From contig NGBS01000305.1 of NCBI GenBank assembly GCA_002245135.1, positions 140,517-204,516 on the forward strand: a DNA stretch of 64,000 nucleotides, in the 5' to 3' direction. Below the pieces are notes generated by a model. The model was not told the origin of the DNA. It did no database searches and saw only the letters and a list, made by a program, of their open reading frames with translations. A program made the translations under genes and the position numbers. Numbering within the stretch: the first letter of the stretch is position 1; the number at the start of each line of letters is the position of its first letter. The DNA is from Proteromonas lacertae. Lineage: Eukaryota > Sar > Bigyra > Opalinata > Proteromonadidae. Positions 12,401 to 26,145 of this stretch are shown one piece after another.

Positions 12401-12584
12401 ATGTAGTGGTTTATGTCCTGCAGGTTATTATTGTCCTGAAGAAACGAATGAGCCAATTAAATGTGCTAATAATAGTTATAGTTCAATTGGTTCTTCTAGT
12501 TGTATAAGATGTGAGGTAGGAGATGTAATGGAAGGTTCAATGTTATGTCAAGATAGTGAAATTTGTTGTTATAATCGAGTTTGA
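9465..12584 (+). CDS. Secreted cysteine-rich repeat protein
   Basis: Probable secreted or cell-surface protein of about 1,000 residues built from ten copies of a ~90-residue Cys-rich repeat. Each copy has a core such as CSGICPEGYYCPEG or CSGLCPAGYYCLNG, preceded by 'CP-G-YG---GLSS' and followed by 'CG---YCP-GS--PL----GYYG'. The style recalls ephrin-receptor/GCC2-GCC3-like repeats. A candidate signal peptide is encoded at 9465 (MRFIILYFYIFSLYICI), joined by an intron ending near 9547; the join is off by one base, so this start is tentative. Introns at 10109-10160 and 10709-10749 are well supported because the repeat reads through them. A frameshift lies near 9665-9680. The protein ends DSEICCYNRV with no membrane anchor. 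Function unknown. Confidence 0.75.
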
Positions 12585-12836
12585 TATATTTTGTAATAAA
12601 TATTAACTTAACTTAAATAATTAATAGTAATATTTAATAATTGTTGAATTAGAGTGTAATAAATACAATTACATTAAGATAAAAGAGAATTAAAAATTGT
12701 GTTTGAGAAAAGCTTGAATAGTGAGTTTTACTTATTACAAATATACAGGCTAAATAACAATTTCAAAAAATAAATAAAAAATAATTCAAATAAAATTACA
12801 TTAAAAGAATCGATAAAGAAGAGCATTGATCAAAAA

Positions 12837-14765
12837 ATGAAAGATTACTCACTAGGAGAAGAAGTAGAGGTTTATATTGTATATGAAGGAAGAGGAGAAT
12901 GGATAAAAACAAAAATTCATGATTATGATTGTGAGAAAGATGAATTTGGTTGTTTTATAAGATTTGGTGTAAAAGCTGATAAAATGAGAAAATTGGATAA
13001 TGATAGAAAAAGAAAAGTAATAAAACATGAAAATTATTATCCAACTCTAACACGAGATTATGTTGATAAAGAAATAGGAGAATGGAATAAAAGAATATAA
13101 AATAAAATATATTGATGAAAGAGATGGTCCAACTGTAAGAATAGTAAGTGAAGATAAAATAGAAGAGGTGTATATAGAATCACAACCATTTGATGATGAA
13201 GCAAAAGAAGAAGAAAAGAATGAAGATATTATAGAATATTTTATAGGAGAAGAAGTGGAAGTTTTATTGATGTTTAAAGGAAAAGAACAATGGATTAAAG
13301 CTGTTGTAAATGAATATGATAATGAAAAGAATGAATTTAGTTTGAAAATTGGAAGTGTGATAAGATATGGAATAAAACCAGAAAATGTGAGAAAATTAAC
13401 AGAGAAGAGAAAGAAAAGAACAAAAGAAGAAGAGAAAAAAGAAGAAGAGGAGAAAAATATGAACAACAAGAAAAGCATTTGTATCAATTAGGACAAGAAG
13501 TAGAGGTGAATATAAATTTTGCATGGAGAGATAAAAAAGAAAATAGGAAAAATAAAAAGTTGTAATTATGAAAGTGATGATTATTATATAATATTTGATG
13601 ATTGTACTCGTTCTATTAAATCTGAAGATATAATGAGAAGAATTGTTCAACAATTATATAAAATCAATGAAGAAGTTGAAGTTTATATGAATTACATAGG
13701 AAAAGAATGGATGGAGAGAAAGCAAAAGTAAAAGATTTCAATTCAGAAAAAGATGAATATTTATTAGAATATGGCAGTAATAACTCCAAATGTTTCCCTT
13801 CAAATCTGATAAGAAAAATGAGTAATGATGTAAAATATTATGTTAAAGAAGAAGTAGAAGTAAATATAAAAGATAATACAAATCCAGAATGGATAAAAAC
13901 AAAAATTGTGGGTTGGGATACTGTAAAGAATGAATATAAAGTGTTGTTGAATGGAAGAATGGAATCTGTAGGAAAAGATAGAATAAGAAAAATAGTAAAG
14001 GAAGAAGTAGAAATATACAAAGAAGGTGAATTAGTAGAAGCAAATATATTTGGAGTATGGAAGAAAGTTAAAATAATTAAATATGATGAGAGAATGAAAT
14101 GAGTATTTATGTTAGCTATTATCAACAATCAAAATACATTTAGTCAAAGCCAGAGAATATAAGAAGAATAAAAAGTAAATATAAAATAGGAGATGTGGTT
14201 GTAATGAGAAATAGATATGATTGGATTCCAGGAATAATAAAGAGTATAGATAAAGAAAACAACAAGTATATTTTAATATAATATATATTTTATATTTAGA
14301 TATGAAATATGTGTAGAAAGTGAAAAGAAAAGATATGTTGATGTAAAAGAAGAAGATATAAGATGTATATTATGGTAATTGGTGAAAAAGTTAAAGTGTA
14401 TGTAACAAAGAATGGAAAAGCTGAATTGGTTGGAAGGAAGAATAACACATTATTATTCAAACGAGAATTCATATAAAATACAATCTACTAGATTGCTGGA
14501 TAGAATTTTGCTGAATAAAATAAAACCAATTGTATATTTTATTATCATTATCATATGAATAGAATAAAGAAGATCATCATGATATTAAAGAAGATAAAAC
14601 ATGTCAATATTACTCTGACTTATCAAAAACAGGATATTATACAGCCAATTTATTAAAATTTCACAAATATGAAGATGGAAGAAGAGAATATGAAATAAGA
14701 TATTTAAATAAAGACAACTATGAGACTAAAACTGTAGATATATCAAAAATTAAAATTACAGTGTA
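12837..14765 (+). pseudogene. Broken Tudor-like repeat gene
   Basis: Fragments of the same repeat family as the three large minus-strand genes, here on the opposite strand and without an ATPase domain. Modules begin LGEEVEVYIVYEGRGEWIKT, then IGEEVEVLLMFKGKEQWIKA, INEEVEVYMNYIGKEW and KEEVEVNIKDNTNPEWIKTK, each ending in a strand like 'VGSVIRYGIKPENVRKL'. The frame breaks at about 13090, 13490, 13545, 13725 and 14102, and again downstream. Intron-like GTATAT...TAG segments near 14270-14300 and 14535-14565 persist. Comparable stretches of the array genes stay open for over 1.8 kb, so the density of breaks here suggests decay rather than only sequencing error. A heavily misassembled but active gene remains possible. 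Confidence 0.6.
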
Positions 14766-14829
14766 AATCTAAAATATAATATCCCTTTTCTGTTGTCTTA
14801 ACGTAAATTCAACAAAAAAAATTACAACA

Positions 14830-15073
14830 CTAATTATGAATCATTTTCTTTAAGTTCTTTGCTAATTGACCTTCTACTTCAGTTTTACTCATCAATCTTC
14901 TCATTCTCTTTCTTGTAAATGGACCAGCGTGATGTCTTCTACCAGCTTGTGTTCTTAATACTTCTCCATTTGGACGAACAGTGATTCTCTTTGCTACTGC
15001 TTTTTTAGTCTTCAATCCAGTTCCAAAAAATCTTAACTATATTTTTTATAATATTTTTAAAAAATACGAACAT
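14830..15073 (-). CDS. Organellar ribosomal protein bL35
   Basis: Bacterial-type large-subunit ribosomal protein L35, nuclear-encoded and presumably imported into the mitochondrion (a plastid cannot be excluded). The conserved body reads GTGLKTKKAVAKRITVRPNG, then QAGRRHHAGPFTRKRMRRLM, matching the bL35 'K-K--A-KR---T--G---R--AG--H---K----R-L' pattern. About 70 residues including the C-terminal KNLKKMIHN. The first exon is only ATG TTC, followed by a 31-nt intron (GTATTT...ATAG, 15037-15067), then LRFFGTG. No clear targeting peptide is seen, which is common for very short mitochondrial ribosomal proteins. It ends TAG. The gene is a spliced nuclear copy, not a bacterial contaminant. Confidence 0.85.
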
Positions 15074-15352
15074 TGTATTAACACAAAAAGAAGAAAACGG
15101 TCTAATGTTGATATTTTGAGTGAAAATTGGTTTTATTCCATAAAAAACACTTGGAATTGGTTTTATAAAATATCTATTATATATTCAAATGAATGGCTAT
15201 ACTGATATGAACGAAAAAAGGTGGCAAACATGTTTGATTTGATTTTCATTTTGAATTTTTAATCTACATTCTTATAAAATTCAACAAAAAAACATTATCA
15301 AATGAATTGTATGCTAATAATAATATGATGTCAAAGAAATCAAATCATTATT
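15074..15352. other. Intergenic spacer
   Basis: AT-rich sequence between the bL35 start and the 3' end of array gene A. No frame or element is recognised. Confidence 0.4.
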
Positions 15353-18300
15353 TTAAAATTTCACTGCTTTTTCATACATTTCTTCTATTCTTCTGATATT
15401 TCTGGATGAAATACTACGTATAGTTGCACTTCCACTCTGAAGATCATAGCAATCATTACTTTCACTGTATGATAATATTTTCACTCTTTTCCATTCTTCT
15501 TTTCCTGTTGCTCCAATTTTTGCTTCAACTTCTAATCCATTCTGAAAAATACCACTTTCAAGTTGATTTTCATTCACATTAACATCATAATTAACATTTC
15601 CTTCTTTTTCATATCTTATAATATATAATAATTCATCATAAATTGAATGAACTATTCCTTTACATTTTATACCATCTTTGTTATAAAACACTTTATCACC
15701 TATCTTATACTCTCCTTTTCCTTCTTCTATCAACTCAATCTCATTATCTGGAACATGATAATAGATGATATTATTATTACTTAAATCATACATATCATAA
15801 GTGTAATCAAATCCATGAATTAATTTCACTTTCATCTTTTTATCTAATCCTTTTGTCTTTACAATATCACCAACATTGAATAACAATTTCTTATTGACTA
15901 TTCTTGAGATATAGTAATTTGGAATATTTTTACAATATGTATCATTATCATAAACAATATTATATGTTGTTACATCATCTTTTCTTACTATTTCATTGAT
16001 TGTTCCTGTTTGTTTATCTTCATTTATTATTCTTTCACCAACTTCAAATAATTCTGTTGATTCATAATATGGTAATAATTTCTCATAAGCAACTGCTTCA
16101 TAATAATCATTATCATCAAAATATAATGAATAAGTTCCATTTCTATTAATCTCTGTGATTATTCCTCTATAATAAATGCCTTTTACATTATCTAATACTC
16201 TTGATCCAACAATGAAATTACATTCATTTATTAAGAAGATATTTTCTGGCGAAATATTTGAGATTCTTTGATTTGATTCAATAGTAAAAAATCCATCATT
16301 ATCTATTGGTCCAACTTTTCCTTTAATTATCTTTCCAGAATCAACATCAATACAGAAAGATGGTCTATTTGGATATAAATTGTAAGGTTTCATTAATAAT
16401 GGTGAAATATTTCTGATGATATGATTATTGGGTAATACAATTTGATATGTCAATTGATTAAATCCAACTACTGTTCCTGGAGTTACATAATTTCCTAATT
16501 CAACATTCACTTTCTTCAACAAAGCATAAGAATCTGTATGAAGATTTCTTACATTTTCCATATCACATAACATTGTTTTTTCATTACCTTTTTCTATTGT
16601 TTCTATTTCATAATACTGAGATCTTAATTCTGTAATTCTTCCTTCATACCATTTATTTTCACCAGCTTTTCTGTATATTACATTATCTCCAACTTTATAC
16701 ATATCATAAAATGATACTTTTAAAGGTAATGACATTTTTTTATCATATCTTGTTTCTACAATTGCAGTATCTGAATTGAAACTATATTGAATAATTACTC
16801 CACTTGCAGAATAATCTATAGCTTCTTCTTTTGATTTTAATAAACATAAAACTTTCAGATTTGGAGCAGTTCTTTGAACTTCAACAATATCACCAACTTT
16901 AAACTTTCTTGAATTATCATTTTCTTCTTTGCTTGGTGTGATAATAGAAGGATGAATTCTTTTAATGATTATTCCTTGATCAGTTAATACATTGATTAAA
17001 TCTTTCTCAATAGATATTATACTACACTCAATAACTCCAGAGGATATTGTTACTTTCACTTTATCACCTATATGATAGGTTGTTCCAAAAATCAATCCAG
17101 TTTTTAATTTTACTTCAAGTGTTGTTGTTTTTTCTTCAGCTGATTTTATCAGTTTCTCTTTCACTGTAAAATCATATTCACCATTTTCATAACTGATATT
17201 GTATGTTTTATTCTTATTAATTGAGTTAATAATTCCTTTTACTAATGTTTGATCATGAGTATCAAGATCAACTGGATGTAGATTTCTTACAATCTCATTA
17301 TTACTGTATATAAAAACATCAAATCTATAAGCAAAGAATAAATATATAATCTATTACTATACGTTGCATCTTCATAAACTGTAGTGATTGTTCCATAACT
17401 CATTTTTGATCTAACAAACACAGTATCTCCTAAATCAAATATTGCTGAACCAACTGCATTTCTTGGAGTTCTTGGAGTTTCAGGTCTCATTTTATTCTAT
17501 AAATATTAAACTAAACAAGTAACTTAAATACATTAATATCATTTTCAAAAGATGTATATTCAAAGTAATATAAAGGTTCTGGATTATCAAGGGATGATCT
17601 TTTCTTAAACTTATCAACAATATCTTTAAAATCTCCTTCAAACTTTTGTGTTTTTGATAATGTATCAATTGAACTGACTAATAAATTAGCTTTGTAATGA
17701 GTATAAACTCTATCTATTTCTTCTAAACATCCAATAAGAATGTTTAAATCCATATCATTAGCTTGGCTATTAAATTCTTCCATCTTTTCTTCATTTATTG
17801 CAACTTTTTCTTTCTTACAAAAACCACTATTTTATTATATATATAAATAAGAACAATATACGCAAATGTTTTAATCTTTTCAATCACTTGACTCTTTATA
17901 CTTTGAGATAAATTGACAAATTGATTTCGCATCATCAATTATCATAGCCAATTCATTCTTAATATTCTCATATTGTGATATACTCAAGTCATTCTTTGAG
18001 TATTTCTCTTTCATTGGAAGATTTGGTTGAAAGTTTGGATGTTTTCCTGTGGTAAATTCACCATAACGATTAACTCTCAAATATTTAACTGACATATCTG
18101 ATAAGTCTATTGGTGCAAAAGTATTACCAACAGCTTCCATTATTCTAACATATTGATAACTAATAATTAAAATAATTAACAAAAGATATAAATACTATTT
18201 TGATTCATATTCATTCTTTGATTTTGATAAGTCAGTAAATTCTTTATTCTTCCTTGCTATTTCTTCTCTCACTTTATCTAAACTGCTAATATAATCTATT

Positions 18301-20514
18301 GGAAGTAGTTTAATCTCTTCATTATTGTATTTTGTATAACACTTGAAGAATTGTTCTTCTTCTGGTTTTAAAACAACTTTTCTTGTTTGTTTCTAATGAT
18401 TATAACACAATTACTTTATCATACACTTATTGTTGATAATGAATTCATATACTCAATACATTTCTCTTTATCTTTTTCAAATTCATCATCATCTATCACT
18501 TTCAGCATTCTTTCAAGAATAGATCTTTCACTTGATAATGATTCATTACTTTCACAACTCTTTACTAATTCATTTCTAAAATATAAACTATAAGATATAT
18601 ATACATTTCATTCTTTATTAAATCATTATTAATATCTTCTTTAGACTCACCATCATTCTGCTCTTCAAAACATTCTTTGAAATACTATTACAATAAACAC
18701 AACAATAATAATACTCTATAAACATCTTCAACTATTCTAAGTGATCTAAAACACTGTAAAACATCTTTCTTTTGATTAAAACAGTAATTATATTCAATTA
18801 CATTGAGAGTATTAGTAATGTAATCTTGAAGAGGATTTAAATCACCTGATAATTCTGATCTAATTTTGTATAAAGCATTTCTATATTATAAAACAATAAC
18901 ATATATATACATTTTCTTAATGCAATTATTCAGTTTATCTAACAGTATCTTAGACTCATCTTTTCTATCATTCTCTTTATTTACATCTTTCCCATTATTC
19001 TCTTTTGATTCATTTCCTTTATCACCATCTTTACATTCACTTCCTTTATCAATATCTTTAGATTCTTCTGTTCTATTAGCAGTGTCTTTTGAATATTCTT
19101 CTTTATTTACATCTCCATAATTAATTTCATATTTCCACCAACCATTCAATATTGCTCCATAATAACTACATCCACTAGCAACACATTCATCCATATTCAA
19201 TGTTCTAATCACTTTCTCTTCACCAACATATGATTCTATAATACTTTGAAAATATGGAATTCTCATTGATCCACCAACTGGAATAGCAAACAATTCACTT
19301 CTTTTTTCACTTGGTATCTTTTCTACCACTTTTTCAATTAACTGTTTCATCTTTTCTTCTAAACCATTATCTAATAATTATATTGTTAATATCATCAACT
19401 GATAATTCAAAGTCATATGAATCATCATCTGGCAAATCAACTGAAACTTGAATCTATTTAAATATATGATGAAATATAAATATACAGTATCTGCTCCAGT
19501 GGCACTTAACTTTTCTTTACATTTTATCAACTCTTTGAACATATTTCTTTTGAATTTATCATCTATTACTAATTCACTATTTTCTTCCTTTGCTTTGGCT
19601 GTATATTTTTCAACCAGAAGTGAATCGATTATTCGACCATTTATTCCACAATCATTTTCACTAACAATTATTTCACATTTATCCTATTATAAAACAATAT
19701 TATATTATATTATAAATATATATTTATACACTCTCATATTTACTGATTGTACAGTTACAGTTCAAATATCCCATATCTACTATCATCAAATACTTATCTT
19801 CTTTCTTCGCTTTTATTGTGTTGTTATTCTCATAACCATAACTTAAACTTATACTAACATTCTCAGGAATATAACTGTAAATATTTAAATCTATTCATTT
19901 TCAATATTATTATTATATATTATTATACTCAAATGATTACATAACATATGAAGCACTCCTTTCTCAACTTCACCATAATAGTTGGGAATTGATATGATCA
20001 TTGGAATTGCATTTGTACTTTTATAGTTTATTATTTCTTTCACTTTTTCAAGTAACATATAATAGATTTCTTCGATACTCAATTCATATTCACCAACCTA
20101 TTCATTTTCATATTCATCATTTTCATATACTTTATATATCATTCCATCATCATCATTTCTTTCAGGAACATTTTCAAATAAACTCAATTTTCCACTTTTA
20201 CTTACTTTTTCATAACTCGCACAAAATAAATCTTTCACACTCTTTATACTGAATTTCATATCTCGTCGACCCTGCTCATATTATATAAAATAACATACTG
20301 GATCAAAGGCTTTACTACCTACCATTCTACGACCAATATTACCATCCAAAAATATTATTCCACTTCTATATACTTATTATCATCTTATATATACGAAATA
20401 TATTTTTCACCCAATTCATTCTCTATTACCTTGTGAATCATCTTATCATTCAAATAGGTGATCACACTTCGATATCCACCAATATCAACTCCCATATATA
20501 GCGTTTTCAGCCAT
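15353..20514 (-). CDS. Array gene A: Hsp110-like ATPase plus Tudor-like repeat fusion
   Basis: The N-terminal exons encode an Hsp70-superfamily nucleotide-binding domain closest in style to Hsp110/Sse1: VDIGGYRSVITYLNDKMIHK, IPMIISIPNYYGEVEKGVLH, IVDMGYLNCNCTVSKYE (compare Hsp110 VDMGHSAFQVS) and FAIPVGGSMRIPYFQSIIES followed by TLNMDECVASGCSYYGAIL. A charged linker and helical exons (19350 down to 17511) replace a substrate-binding domain. A short intron (~20 nt at 17491-17510) then appears to join in frame to MRPETPRTPRNAVGSAIFDL and about ten Tudor-like modules such as YRGIITEINRNGTYSLYFDD. Codon 9 meets an extra G compared with copy B. A downstream ATG at 20495 (MGVDIGGYRSV) restores the frame. 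Several middle exon joins are approximate. Role unknown; chaperone-like ATPase with a repeat scaffold is an inference. Confidence 0.6.
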
Positions 20515-20628
20515 AATGAGCAAAAAATATAAAAGATAGTAATGGGTATTCGAAAATTTGGAAACACCGATAATTTTAAATTCTTTTTAATCATGCAAAT
20601 ACACAATTTAAATAGATAAAATATGATA
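19602..20628. repeat. Near-identical duplicated segment, copy 1
   Basis: This stretch, covering the 5' half of the ATPase domain and promoter of array gene A, matches 25089-26125 with only about four substitutions, one 11-nt length difference and one G run difference. The match stops sharply at both ends, which suggests recent duplication or gene conversion. Confidence 0.9.
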
Positions 20629-20694
20629 GAGATATAATAAAACCATATACATTTTATAATAATGGTTTTTATTTATAGTAAATAATGATTGTCA

Positions 20695-23600
20695 TTAAAA
20701 TATCTTTCTTTCCAACGGTCTTGGAGGACGCTTTGGAGGTACTGGTAATTGAGGGACAGGTGGTGGTGGTATTGGAGGTGCTTCATTTTTCTTCTGCAAA
20801 ATTGGATTAAATGAAGGTAAAGGCGGAACTGGTGGTGGTATTGTTTTATTTATATCTTGTTTATGTTGGTGATGGTGATGGTGATGGTGATTATTCTGAT
20901 GATGAGAGTTATGTTGTTGTTGTTGATTATCTTCATCTTCCTGTTGTTCTCCATTATCATCACTTTCATCATCTGGAACTGGTGGTGGTTTAGATATATT
21001 TTCTTTCATTACTCTTTTTTCTTCATCATCATCATCATCATCACTTTCAATTGGAGGAGGTTCAATACTTCCAATTTCATTATCTATCAAGGCAAGATCA
21101 CATGGTTGAACATTATATCTCAGGATTGAATCAGTTTTTACTGTATAACTATTGTTATCTTCATTATAATCATGAATAATTCCTCTTTTCCATACTTTTT
21201 TACCATCCATTAATACATTTATTCTTACTATCTGATTTACATCAAATACTGTTGAGTTAACTATATCATTAAGTGATATATTTGTAAAGTAAATTACCTT
21301 TTCTTTCTTTATACATCTTAATATCACTTTATCTTCAACTATTGAATGGATTATTCCTTCATACTCTTCTCCATTGTTATGATATTTTACTTTCTCACTA
21401 TCATAAAATATACTATTCTTTTTGTTAAATCTAAATTCATTTTCAGAAAGGCAATAATATGATTTTCCTTTCTTAGTTTTTATGTTGTAAGTATGATTAA
21501 AATAGTTTATTCTTGTAATTTTGCATTTATGTGTCTTGTCTTTTCTTTCATAAACTACTTCATCTCCAACTGAATACTTTGGTTTAAATGAGTCAAAATC
21601 TCTCATTATATCACTTTTATCAACATTCAATTCATATAAATTACCATCATCATATATAATGTTATAACTTCCATCTTTATTCATTTCATTTATCATTCCT
21701 TTTCTATTTCCATTCTTAACATTCACTATTCTTTCACCAACTTCATAAAGATTAGTTGGATTGTAATAAGGATGAGTAAAACATATAGATAAATGTTCAT
21801 AATATGTATTATCATCAAATAATATACAAAAATCTCCATTTGCATTATGTCCAATTACATTTCCTTTACAAAAACATTTTTCAAAATTATGTAAAACAGT
21901 TGTTTCAGATGATATATTGTAATCTTTATAAACATAAATATGTGAAGCATCTAATCCAGTATGTTGAATGTTTTTATTTATCATAGAAAATGTTCCATTC
22001 TCCTCAAAATTACAAATCTTTCCTTTGACTATTTGATTATTACTAACACAGAATACTTCAGTATCATTGTAGAACTTAAAATGATGATAATTGAGTATTA
22101 GAAATATGATTAACTATTTGATTATTACTTAAGAGTATTGAATAATATGTTTCATTACTAATAGTATTAACTGAAATAACCACTCCTGGATATGTGATTT
22201 CATCGAATGAAACAATCACTTTATTCGTTATTTCATAACAATTTTGATGTTGAATTGGTTTAAGATCTGAAACTTGGTATTGTTTCTCAATCAATTCATC
22301 ATTGGCTGGATATTCAACTGTATATTTATCATCATTTAAACCAGTAATTGTTCCAATTGCATATTTATTTTTATCACCAATTTTAATCAATACTGCCTCG
22401 TTCAATATATAATCATGATAACCATTTATTAATATTTCACTACCTCTTATCTTTTTGTTATATCCTATTATGTATATTAATTTATTGGTTCTAATATCAA
22501 AATTAATAATCTCAGCATTTGAACAATATCCTGTTTCTTCATATTTCACAATACAACGACTATGGATATTCATTGCATTTCTTTTTACTTCAACTCTATC
22601 ACCAATATTAAACTCTAATGATTCATTCTTTTCACATTCTTCATATAGTTTCAAATCAGATCTATTTACATCAGTAATAATACATGCATCATTATCATAT
22701 AATGTAACTTTTATTTCACTTTCAATTCTTATTACATTATAATCTTCATTTCCTAATATTACTTTATCTCCAACTTCAAAACCACGTTTAAGTAATTTCT
22801 TTGGTTGTTTTGTCATTATTCTTTCTGATTCATCATCTTCTTCATCATATAATTGAATCTTAGATTTAGAAATATTAAAATCAAATTCACCATTATCATA
22901 AGTAATATCATAACTTCCATTTTCATTTATTTTGTTTATATATCCTATATCACTCACTTCATTATTCTCTGTGATTGAATCTTCAGGTATATTTGTTTCT
23001 TTTCTATTACAATTGAATAAATAAACATCATAATATTCATTATCTGATATATTTACAATTACTCCATAACAATAATATGAAGATAAATAAACAGTTTGTC
23101 CTATTCTAAATTTAGATAGTTTTTTATCTGGAGATTCTACATTCTCTTTTGATAAAGATCTATTCCTCTTCAGCTCTTTTATTCTATTATTTATCTCTTT
23201 TTCAATCTTTACGAAATTACATTGATATAATGCAGAATCTTCTGATTCACATCTATCCTCCAATGATATTAATTCTTTGTTTATTTCTTCAAGTATTTCA
23301 TTATCTTTATACTTATTTCTGATATGTTTGATGAACTTTTTGGCAATTGTTTTTGTGTATTCTTTATCAGTAGTTTTTAATTCGTTTAATATTGATTCAA
23401 ATGATAGTGATACACTAGTTAAAGTTTTTCTTTTACTGCTTCTTTTATGTTCATTTGGTAATTTCTTTTCTTTATATGAATTATTCATATTATTACTATA
23501 CATAATATTCAATTAAATAATATATACATTAAATTGGAGAAATTGTTTATTAATTGTAATTTTATTACTGTGTTTAAATCATTATACATCTCAACGCTAT

Positions 23601-26011
23601 CACATATTCTGATCAATTCTTTCTTTTTTTCTTCATATTCTTTTGCATTTTTCAATATCACTTTGTCTTCTATTTTATAATCGACTGGAATATTTGGATA
23701 TTTGCCTTTAAATACATGAATATCATTTCCAGTTAAGTAATATTCACTATCTTCATCAATTGTGATTGGAGTATATCCATTTTCAGTTATATTATTAATC
23801 ACTCTAACATATTGAAAACTATGAATATATAATTATATTATATCTTCATATATATATATACTATTGACATTCATAATCATTCTTTGCTTTTGATATTTCT
23901 ATTATATTATTCACTGTATTTGATATTCTTTGACCTACTTTTGATATACTGTTGGAATAATCGAATGGTAGATTCTTGTTTATATAACCATTATACTTTC
24001 TATACAACTGAAAGAATTGTAAATGATTTGTTTCTATATCAAATTTATCGATTATATTCTATATTAAAATATATAATATTAATCTAAATACTGATATATT
24101 ACTCATTGATTTCATATATTCCTTAATTTTTGTTTCATTAGTTTCACTTTTTTCATCATTCATTGTCTCTAACAATTCTTCAAGATTTGAAACATCTTTC
24201 TTCAATTCATTATGAGATTTAGATTTTTCTATTATATTCTCTCTATTTACTTATATAAAATATAATACAAATAACCACCAAGTTCATAAAAATCAACATC
24301 AACATCTTCATTATTTAGACAATCAGAAAAATACTATATCAAATTATATATATTGTTTAATACTCTGTAAATTTGAGATAAATACTTTGACTTTTGAAAG
24401 AGTATTGAAGAGTTAATTGATTTAAAACAATTAAAATATTCTAATATAACACAAATTATTCACTAAATAATCTTTCAATAATATCATTTTATTATCATTA
24501 TTAATATTTACCATTGTCTTATTTATATTATTCAAAATAGTGATTAATTTTGATTGATTTTTATAATCAATTGCTTTCTTATCTGATTTATAGTTTATAT
24601 CATATTTCCACCAACCATTCAATATTGCACCATAATAACTACATCCACTAGCTACACATTCATCCATATTCAATGTTCTAAGTAATGAACCATCACTTTT
24701 TATTGTTTCTTTTAAATATACTTCTAATTCATTCAGAAAATATGGAATTCTCATTGATCCACCAACTGGAATTATTGATATGTTCTTTCTTATTTTATCA
24801 TCTATTAAAGGATTATTACATACTTCATTTAATAAATCAATAAACTTCTTCTTCAATCCATTATTAATAATTATATTGTTAATATCATCAACTGATAATT
24901 CTGTATCATATGAATCATCCTCAGTTATATCAATAGATAAATTAATCTATACATAACATTTATATAAGTATACGGTATCTGCTCCAGTGGCACTTAATTT
25001 TTCTTTGCATTTGATTATGTTTTTATATATTTTATTGATAATAAAATCTGTCAATTGAATATTTGGATATTCTTTTGTATTTCTATTTTATATTTTTCAA
25101 CCAGAAGTGAATCGATTATTCGACCATTTATTCCACAATCATTTTCACTAACAATTATTTCACATTTATCCTATTATAACACAATATTATATTAAATTAT
25201 AAATATATATTTATACACTCTCATATTTACTGATTGTACAGTTACAGTTCAAATATCCCATATCTACTATCATCAAATACTTATCTTCTTTCTTCGCTTT
25301 TATTGTGTTGTTATTCTCATAACCATAACTTAAACTTATACTAACATTCTCAGGAATAAAACTGTAAATATTTAAATCTATTCATTTTCAATATTATTAT
25401 TATATATTACAATATTATTATTATACTCAAATGATTACATAACATATGAAGCACTCCTTTCTCAACTTCACCATAATAGTTGGGAATTGATATGATCATT
25501 GGAATTGCATTTGTACTTTTATAGTTTATTATTTCTTTCACTTTTTCAAGTAACATATAATAGATTTCTTCGATACTCAATTCATATTCACCAACCTATT
25601 CATTTTCATATTCATCATTTTCATATACTTTATATATCATTCCATCATCATCATTTCTTTCAGGAACATTTTCAAATAAACTCAATTTTCCACTTTTACT
25701 TACTTTTTCATAACTCGCACAAAATAAATCTTTCACACTCTTTATACTGAATTTCATATCTCGTCGACCCTGCTCATATTATATAAAATAATATACTGGA
25801 TCAAAGGCTTTACTACCTACCATTCTACGACCAATATTACCATCCAAAAATATTATTCCACTTCTATATACTTATTATCATCTTATATATACGAAATATA
25901 TTTTTCACCCAATTCATTCTCTATTACCTTGTGAATCATCTTATCATTCAAATAGGTGATCACACTTCGATATCCACCAATATCAACTCCATATATAGCG
26001 TTTTCAGCCAT
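20695..26011 (-). CDS. Array gene B: Hsp110-like ATPase plus Tudor-like repeat fusion with His/Pro-rich tail
   Basis: Paralogue of array gene A. The start MAENAIYGVDIGGYRSVITY is intact. Short introns follow (29, 27 and 33 nt), then the Hsp110-like core with ISIIPVGGSMRIPYFLNELE and TLNMDECVASGCSYYGAILN near 24600-24780. Exon 23509-23802 ends ...NNFSNL, and an intron of ~30 nt (GTATAT...ATAG) joins it in frame to INNMNNSYKEKKLPNEHKRS, so ATPase and Tudor-like parts read as one gene. The repeats include GYINKINENGSYDITYDNGE and GMINEMNKDGSYNIIYDDGN. A one-base shift near 22080, in a T run, separates two long open stretches. The C-terminus is low-complexity with acidic, Gln/His (HHHHHHHQHK) and Pro-rich blocks (PPPVPPLPSF), possibly an SH3/WW ligand. 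Function unknown. Confidence 0.6.
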
Positions 26012-26125
26012 AATGAGCAAAAAATATAAAAGATAGTAATGGGTATTCGAAAATTTGGAAACACCGATAATTTTAAATTCTTTTTAATCATGCAAATACA
26101 CAATTTAAATAGATAAAATATGATA
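25089..26125. repeat. Near-identical duplicated segment, copy 2
   Basis: Partner of 19602-20628. It covers the 5' ATPase exons and upstream region of array gene B and has an extra 11 nt inside an AT-rich intron. Sequence outside the block diverges clearly. Confidence 0.9.
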
Positions 26126-26145
26126 AAAACATAATATAGTAGAAA

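Noticed and set aside
25499-25750. Identical plus-strand frames at 20001-20252 and 25499-25750
   Set aside because: Antisense shadows of the duplicated ATPase exons; their identity reflects the 1 kb duplication.
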